Origin: Fennellomyces sp. T-0311
Lineage: Eukaryota > Mucoromycota > Mucoromycetes > Mucorales > Lichtheimiaceae
NCBI GenBank assembly: GCA_025266875.1
Contig: JALLLT010000060.1
Coordinates: 62,001 to 126,000 of the forward strand
DNA length: 64,000 nucleotides
Reading direction: 5' to 3'
In this document: positions 46,617 through 58,012 of the stretch, in pieces
Layout: each line of letters opens with the position of its first letter
Position numbering within the stretch: position 1 is the stretch's first letter
Made by a program: the position numbers and the translations under genes
The notes under the pieces: model-generated
Database searches by the model: none
Seen by the model: the letters and a program-made list of their open reading frames with translations, nothing else
What the model was told of the DNA's origin: nothing

Positions 46617-48651
46617 ATGCCTCCCAATGATGCGCTACCAACATCCATGGACCAATCCTTCGTCAAAAGCGATGCAAAGGCTCACTGGAAACACGTTACA
46701 ATGCAGACCGCAAATGCGTTCGACAATGGTGATCACATGGCTGTTCTTGAGCACTCCTCGCCCATTGTCGACGATCTGCAGAAGAAGCTTGTTTATCTCT
46801 TAAAGATGAGAGTAGTGTCCTGGTCTCATACAGCAAACTTCGCACAAGAGTTAAAAGAAGCGTCTACACTCATAGACTACGCGCCGCGTGATGCAGCAGG
46901 CTACCTGGCGTTGGGGTGTCGTTACGCCGATCAAGGATACCAAACAAGAGCCATCCAGGTTTTCGAGGATGGCCTACGTAATGTCCCCCGTACCAATAGT
47001 CAGTATAATAAACTATCTGCTGCAAAACAGCGTGCGCTATCTCAGCGAAGAATACGGATCGATATCATGGCAAACGTCCCTTACGACGTCATGGGCGCCA
47101 TTACGGAACAAATACCTGACGAGACGTTGCGCAGCTGCTTAATGGTGTCCTCGGTATGGCGTCAAAGACTACTAGCTTATCCTGGCTGCTGGCGTGACAT
47201 TCACATCAAGAAGTTTGAAAGATTCGATTACTTCCACCTACCCAAGGTGTACAACACTCTGCCGCTCATCTGCCATCACATCAGAAAACTTACGTTGCCG
47301 CACTGCCCGCGAGTAACCTTAGCTCTGAAAGCAATGACGACGATGAACTTTTCCAGCATGCAGTCACTTGAAATACCAGATCCACCATGTAAGTTTCTGT
47401 CCACTCTTCGCACTAACGTTGCTAATCAACATTGCTTCTACAGACGGCTACGACTGCCATCACTATGCTTCGCTTTGTCTCAGTTTACCGAACATTGCAG
47501 AATCGCTGACGACATTGGACGTGTCCCTTTTTATCGAGAAGCCAGATATCCTGTCTCAAATCCTCAAGATCTGCCAAAAACTTACAGCACTCAGATACTG
47601 CAATCTGACAGGCACCAATGTTTTCACTCGATTGGCGCTTCCGCACAGAACATCTCTGAGGAAAGTTGTGTTGGAAGCACCGCTTCTCTCTTTCCAGAGC
47701 TCCAACCTTGTTCCCCTCTTCCAATCTTCGCCAGATATTCGGTATATGGTGCTTAGGGGTTGCGGCAGCGACATATACGCGGCTGTCAATGAACACTGTC
47801 CGAACATCAAAATATTCTGGGTTGTCAATTTCCCATACAAACTGAGCAGCTTGGATTATGTGGATTCCAAACGTTACAACGGATTAACAAACTTACACAT
47901 GTATAACCCTACTTCAACATTTGCTATAGCACCGTTAATCAACACGCACTCAACGTCATTGCGAACCTTGTTTATCAGCTTTGCAGATTCTCGTTTCGGC
48001 AGCTCTGAAATAGAATGGACGGGCAACCTCTCATCACTCTCTCTGAATGGTTTGACGGATCTTGGTTTGGAATCTATTCCGGATGCCATTGCAAGCCAAT
48101 TACCCGCTATTATCGCGGAGTGCCCAAAGTTGAAAAGCCTTGGCTTAAACATGCTCGAGGGCACTATTCCCGGACAAACATTTGTTGCTGCATCCAAATT
48201 GAAGCAATTAACTACACTGGAGCTACAAGAAGCATACATGCCGAGATCGGATGAGAAGTTACTATTACAATTTCTACTTGACGCACGACAACCACAAAAA
48301 GGAAAGCCCGGGCTGAAAGTCCTCAGGTTATACGACTGCGGGGATTCAAGTGCTATCGTAGTAGCATGCTCTGCTATTACAACGTTAACCGAGTTATGTA
48401 TCTCTTCTTGGGCCATTCTAAATGATCGTGACGAACGAAGCTTCGCAGCAGGACTCGGACGCTTACCAAATCTTGAGAAACTGGACTTGAGGAATCTTGG
48501 TCTTACGGAACAAAACTTACTGCTCATTAGTGAAAACAAGAGCTTGAAGGAAGTGGAGCTGTACAATATATACGATTTGAGGGAGGAAGAAGTACGAAGC
48601 GCATTCTCGTCAAGTGTCAAGTTGCAATTCGAGGAACGTGAAGTATTTTAG
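46617..48651 (+). CDS. TPR/F-box/LRR protein (Pof3/Dia2-like), intact member of the duplicated pair
   Basis: Two exons, 46617-47388 and 47444-48651, with a 55 nt intron in phase 1, give 659 residues. Residues 25-130 are TPR-like (AFDNGDHMAVLEHSSPIVDD, STLIDYAPRDAAGYLALGCR). Residues 150-196 are an F-box (IMANVPYDVMGAITEQIPDE, then VSSVWRQRLLAYPGCWRDI). The remainder is leucine-rich repeats ending with SLKEVELYNIYDLREEEVR. Position and phase of the intron equal those of the paralog at 22.4-24.4 kb. It is expected to be an SCF ubiquitin-ligase receptor with an unknown target. The pseudogene at 19.9-21.2 kb is its closer relative. A frame 14 codons longer upstream lacks an ATG, so 46617 is taken as the start. 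Confidence 0.83.
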
Positions 48652-49609
48652 CGTCGTGATACCCTTCGTATCAACGTATACGTGTTTTAAACAGATATAT
48701 GACTGTACACACTTTGCTATAATCAGCTTATTGCAGGCTATGTAAATAAATAAAGCTCTAAAAAAGTGAAATCCTTGGTGTTGGTTAGTTAACTAGCATA
48801 AGGGTAAGTACGCAAGGTACGCAGAATGTAAAATATGGCATTATTTGTGCATTCGATTCCCCATAATATTAGATATGCATCATATACGGTGCATCAAACA
48901 CGTTTATTTTTATATCCTACACATTGTGTGTTCATATTGAGAGAGCATCGAATTAAGCTAAATAAAGAAAATGCAACTGAGCTAATATTATAGCGAGAGC
49001 ATAAAATTATTCAACCGTTTTTTCTTGTATGTGCAAGCATACAAAGTACGCTACCCTGTCGAAGCACGATACCAAGCTTACCCTAAACAAGCAATAAAAG
49101 CGGCTGGCATACTTGCATGCTTCTACTGTCAAGTCATTAACATAGCTTTGGTGGTGAAGCCCTACGGCCTTGTCAGAGTGATGTAGTACATCAATATTCA
49201 CGTTTTTGAAATGCAGTTATTCTTAGCAACAGCAAGACATGCATTCGTTACGACCATCTTGCGAGTTTCGAATACAGAATACAATCAACGAAGTCAAAAG
49301 AATTAGTGCTCTTCTGATCCCCCTCAACGCCGGTATTAAGCTTTGAAATCACTCCATAAGGTTCGTACGTAAGCATACTGCATTGTGTTACCTTAGTTCA
49401 TTATGAAGGTCGACATGATCGGCGAAATTCCCCACAGTTTAAATTCTGTTTGTTACTAGAAGTCCCTGAGAGTATTAGTTCCTCGGATAGCCTCGCTCTG
49501 GATCAAGGGCGAACGCGTACGGCAACTAAATATAGTGCATATGCGCTTGAAAGCGACAGTTGTACACTGTATACAAACTTTTTATTATGGAGCAAAAAAA
49601 AGGTTCTTT
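48652..49609. other. Intergenic region without recognisable gene
   Basis: About 1 kb between convergent genes (F-box on plus, bZIP on minus). An AAATAAATAAAG stretch near 48745 could serve as the F-box polyadenylation signal. No domains in the short open frames. Confidence 0.45.
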
Positions 49610-51272
49610 TTAAACTGCAACACGGGATATCCTACGTTTCTCGCCTACAAGTTTACGGCGCATGTCTTTCTTGGCTCTGCTTGGACGTGTTGGCATGGTT
49701 TCATTGCCAGGCGTGCTGCTGACAGGATTCAATAAATCATCCTTAAAATTATGGAGCAACGACGTGGCAAACGGGCATTGGTCGAGCGATATCAACTGGC
49801 CATCGATCACGCGGGAGCCAAGCACTTGAACATCGATTTGCAAGTACTGTTGCTTGGTTGTATCATTGCTGAGCGTGGCCTGTTCAAGCGGAGAAATGAG
49901 TGACAGCATGGGATGATGGTCGTTCGTGGCGGAATGCAGCGATTCATGGTGCGAGTCGTTGTGGGTGGGAACGACCTGGGAAAACTCGGGCGAGTACAAA
50001 TAGATCTTGGGAGCCGCGGCAGGGACAGCCTTTTGCCAGTGTACGAGCCCGGTCATGTCATCATCGCTATTTGTCCGACTGAGTTTGTCTTTGATCCACG
50101 TTTGGAGCGTCTGCGGTTGAACGGGGTCAATGAGAACGAGGTCCGTGGTCTTTTCTTTGGGTGCAGCATCGAGTGTGGCCCGCTCTGTCTGCTGGTTATA
50201 ATACACATTGGCTCCTCCCTCCAGCGACAACGGCCCGCCGTTACCACCCACGGTGAGCTGATCCACCGTACGCGCTGGCAATGAGAACAACGCAAAGGAA
50301 AATAAGATTATCTAAGATAATGGTGTAACGAACAATGAATTTTTTCTGTTTCCCTCATCGGTGCTTGGGAAAACCCCCTTTACTTACCATAAAGACGACG
50401 CCCGTTGCCCGGTTGTTGATCTGCTTGTTGTTATTGATACCAATGCCCGATGATGCCGGCGAGGATCCTGCTCGTCGCCATAATTCGTTATTTTCTTTTT
50501 CCAAAGCATCCACTCGGGCTTCCAGCGCCGCGACCTTTTGCTTGAGTTGCTCGTTTTCCACAGACAGCGCCGTCTTTTCCTCCTCGAGCGCATTCAAGTG
50601 TTCCCGTTTACGTTTTCGTGATAATAGCGCTGCTGCACGATTCTTAATCAACCGCTCTTGACGTTTGGCAATTGCGGCTGCCTTTTGTGCATCCTGCGGA
50701 TTCTCGTGAGAAGCAGGAGGAGGAGAAGCCTCTTCCATTTTAACAACCGGCGCTGGTGCCGACACAACAGGTTCGGAAGGAGGAGGCGGCGGTAGTGGCT
50801 GTTCAACCGTGACCCTGGCGGCTAATGGTCTCAGGGGTGCAGGCGCTATGGCCGCAGGAGGTTGTGAGTCCCGCTTCTTTCGACCACGTTTCTTTTTTGG
50901 TTGCTCGCTGTCGGATGATGATGAAGAGTACGACCGAGCGGACGAGTCCACGGTGATGGGTTGCTGAAGATACGAAGGAGGAACAAACGATTGAAAGAAT
51001 TCAGGAGGCGGCAAGTAGGCAGGGTGAGGAAGCCAACTTGTATCAAACGCGTTGAGAAGTTGTTGTTCATCTGCAGGATGGGGATGTTGGGATTGATTGT
51101 CAGACGACGTGGTGGAGTATGGTGGTGAAGGTGGATTGTTGTCGAGTGATGTCCAAGGTAAACTGTCGGGTGCTGCCAGGCAATCCGCATTCAAATACGA
51201 CATTAACAAGTCGTCTTGATCTTCTGCGGCATCAGGATCAGGTTTTACGGCTATGGAAGTAGGCGATGCCAT
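49610..51272 (-). CDS. Membrane-tethered bZIP transcription factor (ATF6/CREB3-like architecture)
   Basis: Two exons, 51272-50388 and 50311-49610, join in phase 0 across a 76 nt intron (GTAAGT donor, TTAG acceptor) and give 528 residues. The N-terminal 200 residues are Pro/Ser/Asp-rich with a basic KKKRGRKKR patch. The bZIP spans about 204-264: basic region RQERLIKNRAAALLSRKRKR, then heptad leucines. IKNR is typical of ATF6 and CREB3 families. A 19-residue hydrophobic run, ATGVVFMIILFSFALFSLP (289-307), follows and is split by the intron. The C-terminal 220 residues would be lumenal, with N-x-S/T sites (LSNDT, PGNET) and an RATL sequence that fits the loose site-1-protease RxxL pattern. The role, ER stress or lipid sensing by regulated proteolysis, is inferred from architecture only. 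Confidence 0.72.
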
Positions 51273-54200
51273 TGTTTTTTTTTGAATGTGAGAAAAAGAA
51301 GGGAAAAGAGAAGAAGAGAAACGGCGGAAATGTTTGGTCGAGCCTTACCGGCTTTCAACTGGCGGTATTAATTATAGAACATGTTGAGAATGCTCGTGCT
51401 GAGCGATTGGCTTTGCGGGTAACCCACGTGGCCTCCAGAATTGATGTGAGAATCGAATCCAATCTGATGAGAACGCGCATCCCAATTTGAGTAATGATAT
51501 ATAGATGCTCCTGTCAGCAACATCACTTGCCGTCGCACAGCTCTCGCTACGTTTGTCAACTCTTCATTACGTGCTTAAACTCTTATGTCACCCGCCAAAC
51601 AGTAGATCCATGAGAAACGGACGCTTACGTCCGTAAATGATCTGACCGTACAGCTTTAAAGGTAAAAAAGAACAATATAAAGTTTGTTGGTCGTCATTTC
51701 AATCTTCGAAGGCTATCGGCCTAGTATTGCGAATGTGCTGTGCTAACCTCTTATCCCACCATTTGCGGGGCCTAGCAAATCAACCCGCGGCTTAATCCCC
51801 AGTATAATCGCCTCGATGAAAAAAATTCGATCTCTGTTGGTGTGACACGATGCTTTTCCTAGTTTCAGTGGTGACCGAATCATGCATGTTATCACTTGTA
51901 CGATTGCAAGTTGGGATAGATCATTAGCATTAAGAAGCAATATCCAAATAAATTCAAAAGTGTTACATGCATAGGTAAAGCTCAATATCTTGTATAATAC
52001 TCATTATACGGCTAATATGCTCCGTAAGATAGGTTTTAGCTTCTTGCTTGCTCTAGAAATGTAAGTTGTTTAGATTAATTTGATACCGAGATACGCATAT
52101 CTATAAGTAGAAGGCAGCCCCAATTTCGTCATTGGTCCGTATTATGTAGCAGCTGTGAATCCACCCGGGTGAGCTGCACATGCCAACATCGATTATGGCG
52201 GGCATTGCACATGAACGAGGGTATCTGCGTGAGATTTTTTTTTCGAAACCTTTCTCAAACAAAATAGTGTGAAGCTCACGAAAACATTGAATACTAAAGT
52301 CCAGAACGATTCCTTTCAAAAAACTATATATCTCGCTCACATAGAGGCACTGGGTAAACTCTATCTGATTCTTCGTACGCTATACTAACAGAGCCTTGAT
52401 ACTTTAGGGGATAGTTCGTTAGTCCTATACTTTATTTCTTACTGCCGTCTCAATCAAACTGCGATATGATGTAAACAAATGGATCATATGGGCAAAGCTT
52501 ATATTATTTTCTCAAACTCTGTTGCCATCAAACGACGCCATCACGTACGCAAGCATTAAAAAATTTACGAGAAGGGTTGCGTAGGAAAGCATTTGATCAT
52601 GTATACAAGGAAAAAAGCATCGTTAAAACTTGATTAAACCGTACGTATTAGCGGGTGCAACTTTGCTTTATCGATTTATCTGCTATTGTCACGCAGGGCA
52701 TCCTGCTACCAATACCAGAGCTTGTCAAGCTATAGAAAAGATCTAAGAGAGGTATTTTTCGAACAGATACTTATTTTTTGTTGGTGGACCCCCCAGATAA
52801 CTTGACTTTGTCCAGATTTTTTACTTGTTTGAGCGACCTTGTTCTACACGTTTGTCGCGAAGAGTGTTGTAAATTAATTAAAGTGACTCTTTTTATGATA
52901 GAAGCAAAAGCATAACTTTCAAATGACAATGACGCAGTTACACGTATTCTCATCGTGCTGTTTCTCGATCGCATGACATTTATGTCGTTTTTTAGGACAC
53001 CGTATCTTTGATGGGGATCGATCAAGTCGTAGGCTATCTACAGCCGTCTATTGCTGCCGTTTACACGCTACACTAGTTCAAAAGTCATACTTTATTTCTG
53101 AGAGATAATATATCTATTCCTAAAGGTATTAAGTATATCCCTTGCGGTTTTAATGATTTTGAACTATTACAAAAAAATATTATGTATCCATGCTTAAAAA
53201 AGCCACGATGGCGAAAAAAGAAAAACAAGCTGATGTGACCAGAGATGGTAGGTAGCGGGGATGGTAACTGCAATAGTTCCATTTGGAGCCTTGCAGAACC
53301 ACACATGTTACGCGTGATTTTCTTGGTGGAATTAGTCAACTTTGAATGATCGTTCGGTGTCTGATTCGCTACATTGCTCGTTGTCATCTTGCGAGTGTAT
53401 AAGGTTGTCGACTCGATGCAAAACTCGGAGAAGCGCTAGCTAGACGTGTTCCCATTTACCGTAAACTCTGAAACGAACCATCTGCTTTCTGGCGGTATTA
53501 ATACTGCGCTTGACCAAACTCTATTGACATTCGCTAGGCCTAATCAATACTAGTATAAGTATAGGAAGTAAAAATGATTAACGGTATGCATGCCAAGCAA
53601 GTATACCACATATGTCACCAGAGCGATGGAGAAGATACTCTCATAGCCAGAGTTTAATATAGATTACAGTTGATAAACGCTATGTTTAGTGTAATAAACT
53701 GCATTGTCGCCCAAAATTTGTGCTAGTGGGATATGGCATTATTCTTTACTAAGACTCATTAACAGTGTACCTCATGCAGTTATGCATTAGTCAAACATGA
53801 GCCCTGCATATTATACTTGGTATCTACACCCTAGTGTTAAAGTGTATCATAGCATAAGCAATTACATACTCCCGGGCTTTTCCTTCATATGACAACATGC
53901 ATCACCCGCTACATGTATTTATAGATTTTTTCTCTATCTTGGGTTCACGAGCAGAAACGGACATCACTACTATCAAGGATATAGCGGGACAAATTAAACG
54001 CCAACACGGTTGCCATATCTGCAGTCATTCTGTGCATATGTATCAATTAGGTATGACTTTGATCACGCAAGGGCTAGTTGATCTAATAGGCAGCAGACTA
54101 TACACTATTACTGTACTCGAGTACCAAAATTATACGTAATACATAATCGTGCCTATTACTTACTATGACGATGTATCGATGATCATAACATATAATACTA

Positions 54201-54969
54201 CATAGATGCATTTTATTAGCGCTAATGTATAGTATGTAGCTAAAATACTCAAGCCAACTTAACATGGGTTAGCAAGGCGGTATAACGGATTCTCCTATTT
54301 ACCTGTACAATGAAAAGCAGCACGCTAGACAATTGCGATCGACTACATAAAAAAGGTAATTGCTTTCAGGCCCTCTTAAAAATACAATTGTTGACACAGT
54401 ACTGTTTGGAATTGGGCGCAGCATCCACAAACTCGGGAAGATATGGAAGGTATGCCAGCAACCTTAAATCTTTCACATTTATTTCACGACTGTAATAAAA
54501 GGAGGTGCAGGACTGCAACCGTCATGTAACTTTGAAGAAGAAAATAAAGTATGCTAGCACATAACGGCACCTAAATATATTGCGTAACTACTTTATATTC
54601 TGACTTGTTTTTGGCCGGTATGCTTGCTTCTTTGAACTGAAGACACGGTACTTGTTTGAAGAGAGAATGTAAAGTTAGCGTCCATATACCGTACGCCTAC
54701 CCCATCCCCTATTCTGTTAAAGGACTCCGCTTTAGAATCGCCAGATCATGCATATTAGCCGTAGACAATTCCGTTTTGAATTCGTACATGCATTAAAAGT
54801 ATTTTCTTTTTCTGGCCCCACATTTCGTCTCACTATAAACAGTAGTTTTCTTTTTCTGGTGGGAATTATCAGGGGGACCTCGTCGTATAAATAATCCCTA
54901 TTAAGGCATGTCCTATAGAGCTTTTCCCTGCTCTTTTCATTTCACTTTTTTTGACATATTTAGATATCA
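51273..54969. other. Large intergenic region without recognisable gene
   Basis: About 3.7 kb of AT-rich sequence between the bZIP gene promoter and the MFS permease. Open frames at 52771-53025, 53085-53387, 53897-54139 and 54310-54495 are short and show no domain. It looks like decayed or non-coding sequence. No terminal inverted repeats or RNA genes were recognised. Confidence 0.5.
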
Positions 54970-56931
54970 ATGAGCGACAGCAAAAACTTTAAAACAGGTA
55001 ACAGTAGCAGATACAAATACCATCGAAATTATAAACACTGTATTGTATAGAATTTATAGAAAGTGACATCTGTATGGGTGCATCGGCATCTAATGCCTTT
55101 ACAAAATATGATCAGCCAAGCGACGACGAAATACAAAGATTCAACCGAAAGCGCGACTTTCGCATCATGCCTTTGGTCTCTCTTTTCTATCTGTTTTCGT
55201 TTATCGATCGGGTCAACATCGGTAACCGTTGGCAAGTTGCTCAATGACGACAATCGTACTAAACTGAAAAAAATAATGGTTAGGAAATGCAAAGCTCGCC
55301 GGTCTCGTTGAAGACACGAATATGACAGAAGATGAATATAATGGTGCGCTCTCGATATTTTTTGTCGGCTACGTAAGATTATCACCTGCTCATTCTTTTA
55401 CCTTATGAACTAACGACTCCAAACAGATCCTGTTTGAAGTCCCGGCTAATATGATGCTCAATAAACTGGGTCCCAAGATTTGGATGAGCATTCTTTTGCT
55501 ATCATGGGGAACGATCATGGCTGCTACAGCTGCAGTAAAAACCGGTGGTCAGCTCATGGCGACACGTGTTCTTCTGGGCGTCGCTGAAGCTGGTTTAGTA
55601 CCGGCTATCCTGTTCTATCTATCTATTTGGTATACCAAGGCAGAGCAAGCACGAATAATTGCTATATTTTATGCTATTTCTACCTGTGCTGGTGTAAGTT
55701 TGCTTGGAGCTAACTTTGAAAAGCAAAACTAATGTTCTTGGAAATGTTTGCTTTGTAGGCTTTTGGTGGCGTTCTGGTAAGTTGGCACATCTAATAATTT
55801 TAAAGCAAACGGCATACATGTACTTCATAATTCACATTCGTTAACAGGCATATGGCATCATGCACATGGCAGGCCTAGGCGGGTTAAATGGCTGGCAATG
55901 GATCTTTATCATCGAAGCCATCCCCCCGCTTGTACTGTCTGTAATCGGCTACTTTATGTTACCTGACTTTCCCGAAAGTACCTCTTGTATGTTTACTTTC
56001 TACGATGTTATCACATGAGCGACTTTAACAGCTGTTGATTTTAGTTCTTAATGAACGCGAGCGTAAAATATTCCTGAACATGATGGCTGTCGACGCTGGA
56101 CCAACATCCGAGATCGAAGCAAATTTTTCGTGGAAGCAGTGCAGAGCTGTATTTACCGATTGGATGACATACGCCTACTCCCTTATTGCGCTTTGTGATA
56201 TTGTCTGTCTTTACAGTATCAGTATGTTCTTACCTTCCATTGTACGTGGAATGGGCTTTTCTGCACTTCAAGCCCAGGCGATGAGTTCACCCCCTTATGT
56301 GATAGGTAACAACTCTCCCTTCCCTCTAAAAAGTATACTAACTGTGCTTTACTTAGCTTGCGTATTCACAACACTCAATGGAATCAGTGCTGAAAGGCAG
56401 GCCGAGCGCGGATTTCACGTAACTGCAGCTGCATCCCTCACTGCTGTAGGATACATCCTTTTGATTGTATTGAGAGACCATGGTGTAGCTGGCCATTATA
56501 TTGCTACTGTAATTGTAGCCAGTGGTATATATGCAGCGTACGCACCTATTGCCAGTTGGTTTACCAATAACTTTGCGGGACGCACTAAACGATCCGTTGC
56601 TATCGCTACGATCAACTCGATCGGAAACATTGGTGGCATCATAGCTGGACAACTCTACCGCGCGAGCGATGCTCCCCATTATATTCATGGTCATGCTGCC
56701 AGTTTAGGCTTCATAGCGGCAGTCGGTATTTTGGCGGTCAGTCTCAAGATAACATTTATACAAGTCAACAAGAAGCGCGATCGCATGACCGAAGAGCAGC
56801 GAATCGCAATTCTTGAAGGAAACACCGAGCTTTGCGATAAGGTGAGTGCTTACCATATCAAAAAGATGCAGTACGTTCTCATCACTATGTACTTTGTGAT
56901 ACAGCATCCGGATTTTAGATATATCTCGTAA
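54970..56931 (+). CDS. MFS permease of the anion:cation symporter (Dal5/allantoate permease-like) family
   Basis: Nine exons, 54970-54997, 55060-55221, 55284-55372, 55427-55693, 55759-55776, 55848-55986, 56045-56305, 56357-56841 and 56905-56931, all in phase, give 491 residues. The fifth exon is only 18 nt. The N-terminal FRIMPLVSLFYLFSFIDRVN followed by IGNAKLAGLVEDTNM, then FVGYILFEVPANMMLNKLGP, and RVLLGVAEAGLVPAILFYLS are signature segments of fungal ACS-family carriers (Dal5, Tna1, Vht1, Liz1). The C-terminus ends in HPDFRYIS, also typical. About twelve membrane helices are expected in the plasma membrane. Substrate could be allantoate, nicotinate, or other organic anions; it cannot be chosen from the sequence. 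The intron between NTELCDK and HPDFRYIS restores this motif. Confidence 0.88.
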
Positions 56932-57386
56932 ACTGCAAGAACACAAAAGTACCACTTAAGCTATAATCTTATAACGGATTCCAGCGATGTGCCGAGCCAT
57001 CTCTACGTTACCCCTGGAACAATAGGCATACATACCCGTCGTTGCAACCATCAAGCATATTTCCCGAGATACATAGCTCAACGATTGCCGTATAGCCCAG
57101 GACTCTGTCACTAAAGCTTACATTATATACTTCGTAGACTGCATCATGCTTTACTCTCATATAAACGTGCTGCAATGGCAGCACTGCATAATACCCAATT
57201 CTTATGCTCATTCAACCCCCCTGAGCTCCTAATACTTTCACGTCTAATTCCCGAAGTTTCATGGCAATGTTGCAACGGCCAATCTGAATGTAATGTCGCA
57301 AAACCCGTCCATTTTTATTTTACCCAACAAAGGGAGAGGAACAGCGAGATAGCGAGAATGTGAAGAAAGCTGCAACAGTAACGAAT
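56932..57386. other. Intergenic region between convergent MFS and eL39 genes
   Basis: About 0.45 kb of shared 3' flank; no open frame of interest. Confidence 0.45.
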
Positions 57387-57743
57387 TTACAGGTTGAGCT
57401 TGGTGTGTCTCCAGTTGCGACGCTTGGCGTTCCAGCTATAAATTTTTAAATGTTTAGTTCCTCTGCTTTATGATAACTGTACGTTGCAAAATTACCGGAT
57501 CTTGGTGTCAGTCTTCAAGCGGAACCAGTGGGGAAGAGGGCGGTTCTGCTTCATCTTCTTGCCAAGCTTGACCTTGGTCCGGAACGATTTGTTGGAAGGC
57601 TAATCATGTCGCAATTGAGTAAAACGTAAAACTTGCTTTTCCGTCCATCCATTTCGTTTATCTATTCATCCATCCATCCATCCATCTCGCTATACACTCC
57701 CTCCTCTGCATCCCTGGTGCTACTGTCCACCTCTACGTACCAT
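57387..57743 (-). CDS. RPL39: 60S ribosomal protein eL39
   Basis: Three exons, 57743-57741 (ATG only), 57599-57496 and 57435-57387, give exactly 51 residues, the universal eL39 length. The protein reads [20 protein letters not shown], then [20 protein letters not shown], then [11 protein letters not shown], a near-perfect match to the family from yeast to human. It is a small basic protein lining the ribosomal exit tunnel. The first intron (57740-57600) begins directly after the initiator ATG, as is common in fungal RPL39 genes, and the second splits the codon for Arg at KIR. The gene is convergent with the MFS permease. It is too fragmented to appear as one open frame. Confidence 0.95.
57667..57686 (+). 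repeat. (CATC)5 microsatellite inside the first RPL39 intron
   Basis: Five tandem CATC units; on the coding strand GATG units. They lie within the 141 nt intron that follows the initiator codon. Confidence 0.75.
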
Positions 57744-58012
57744 GACTATAACAAATCAATTAAAGGAGGGAGTGGCTATGGTCGAACGACCGGTTACCTC
57801 AAGACCCCGCTTAGCTCCGACATTGTGAGCTTGTGGATTGGTTGCTTCTTTTCTCGCTGCCACAAGCATTTCGCTCCTTTGGATTCAGTACGGAGCATAT
57901 GATATATATTATCCAAGGATTCCTTTGCTCAATAATCATCATTCTGATGATAGTTTAATGCTACTTATAATTAACAAGGTCGATACTATTAAAAAATGCT
58001 AACTACTACAGT

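Noticed and set aside
50312..50387. HAC1/XBP1-type unconventional splicing of the bZIP mRNA
   Set aside because: A normal GTAAGT donor and TTAG acceptor give an in-phase junction; no paired CNG/CNG loop sites are needed. Ordinary spliceosomal removal or retention is simpler.
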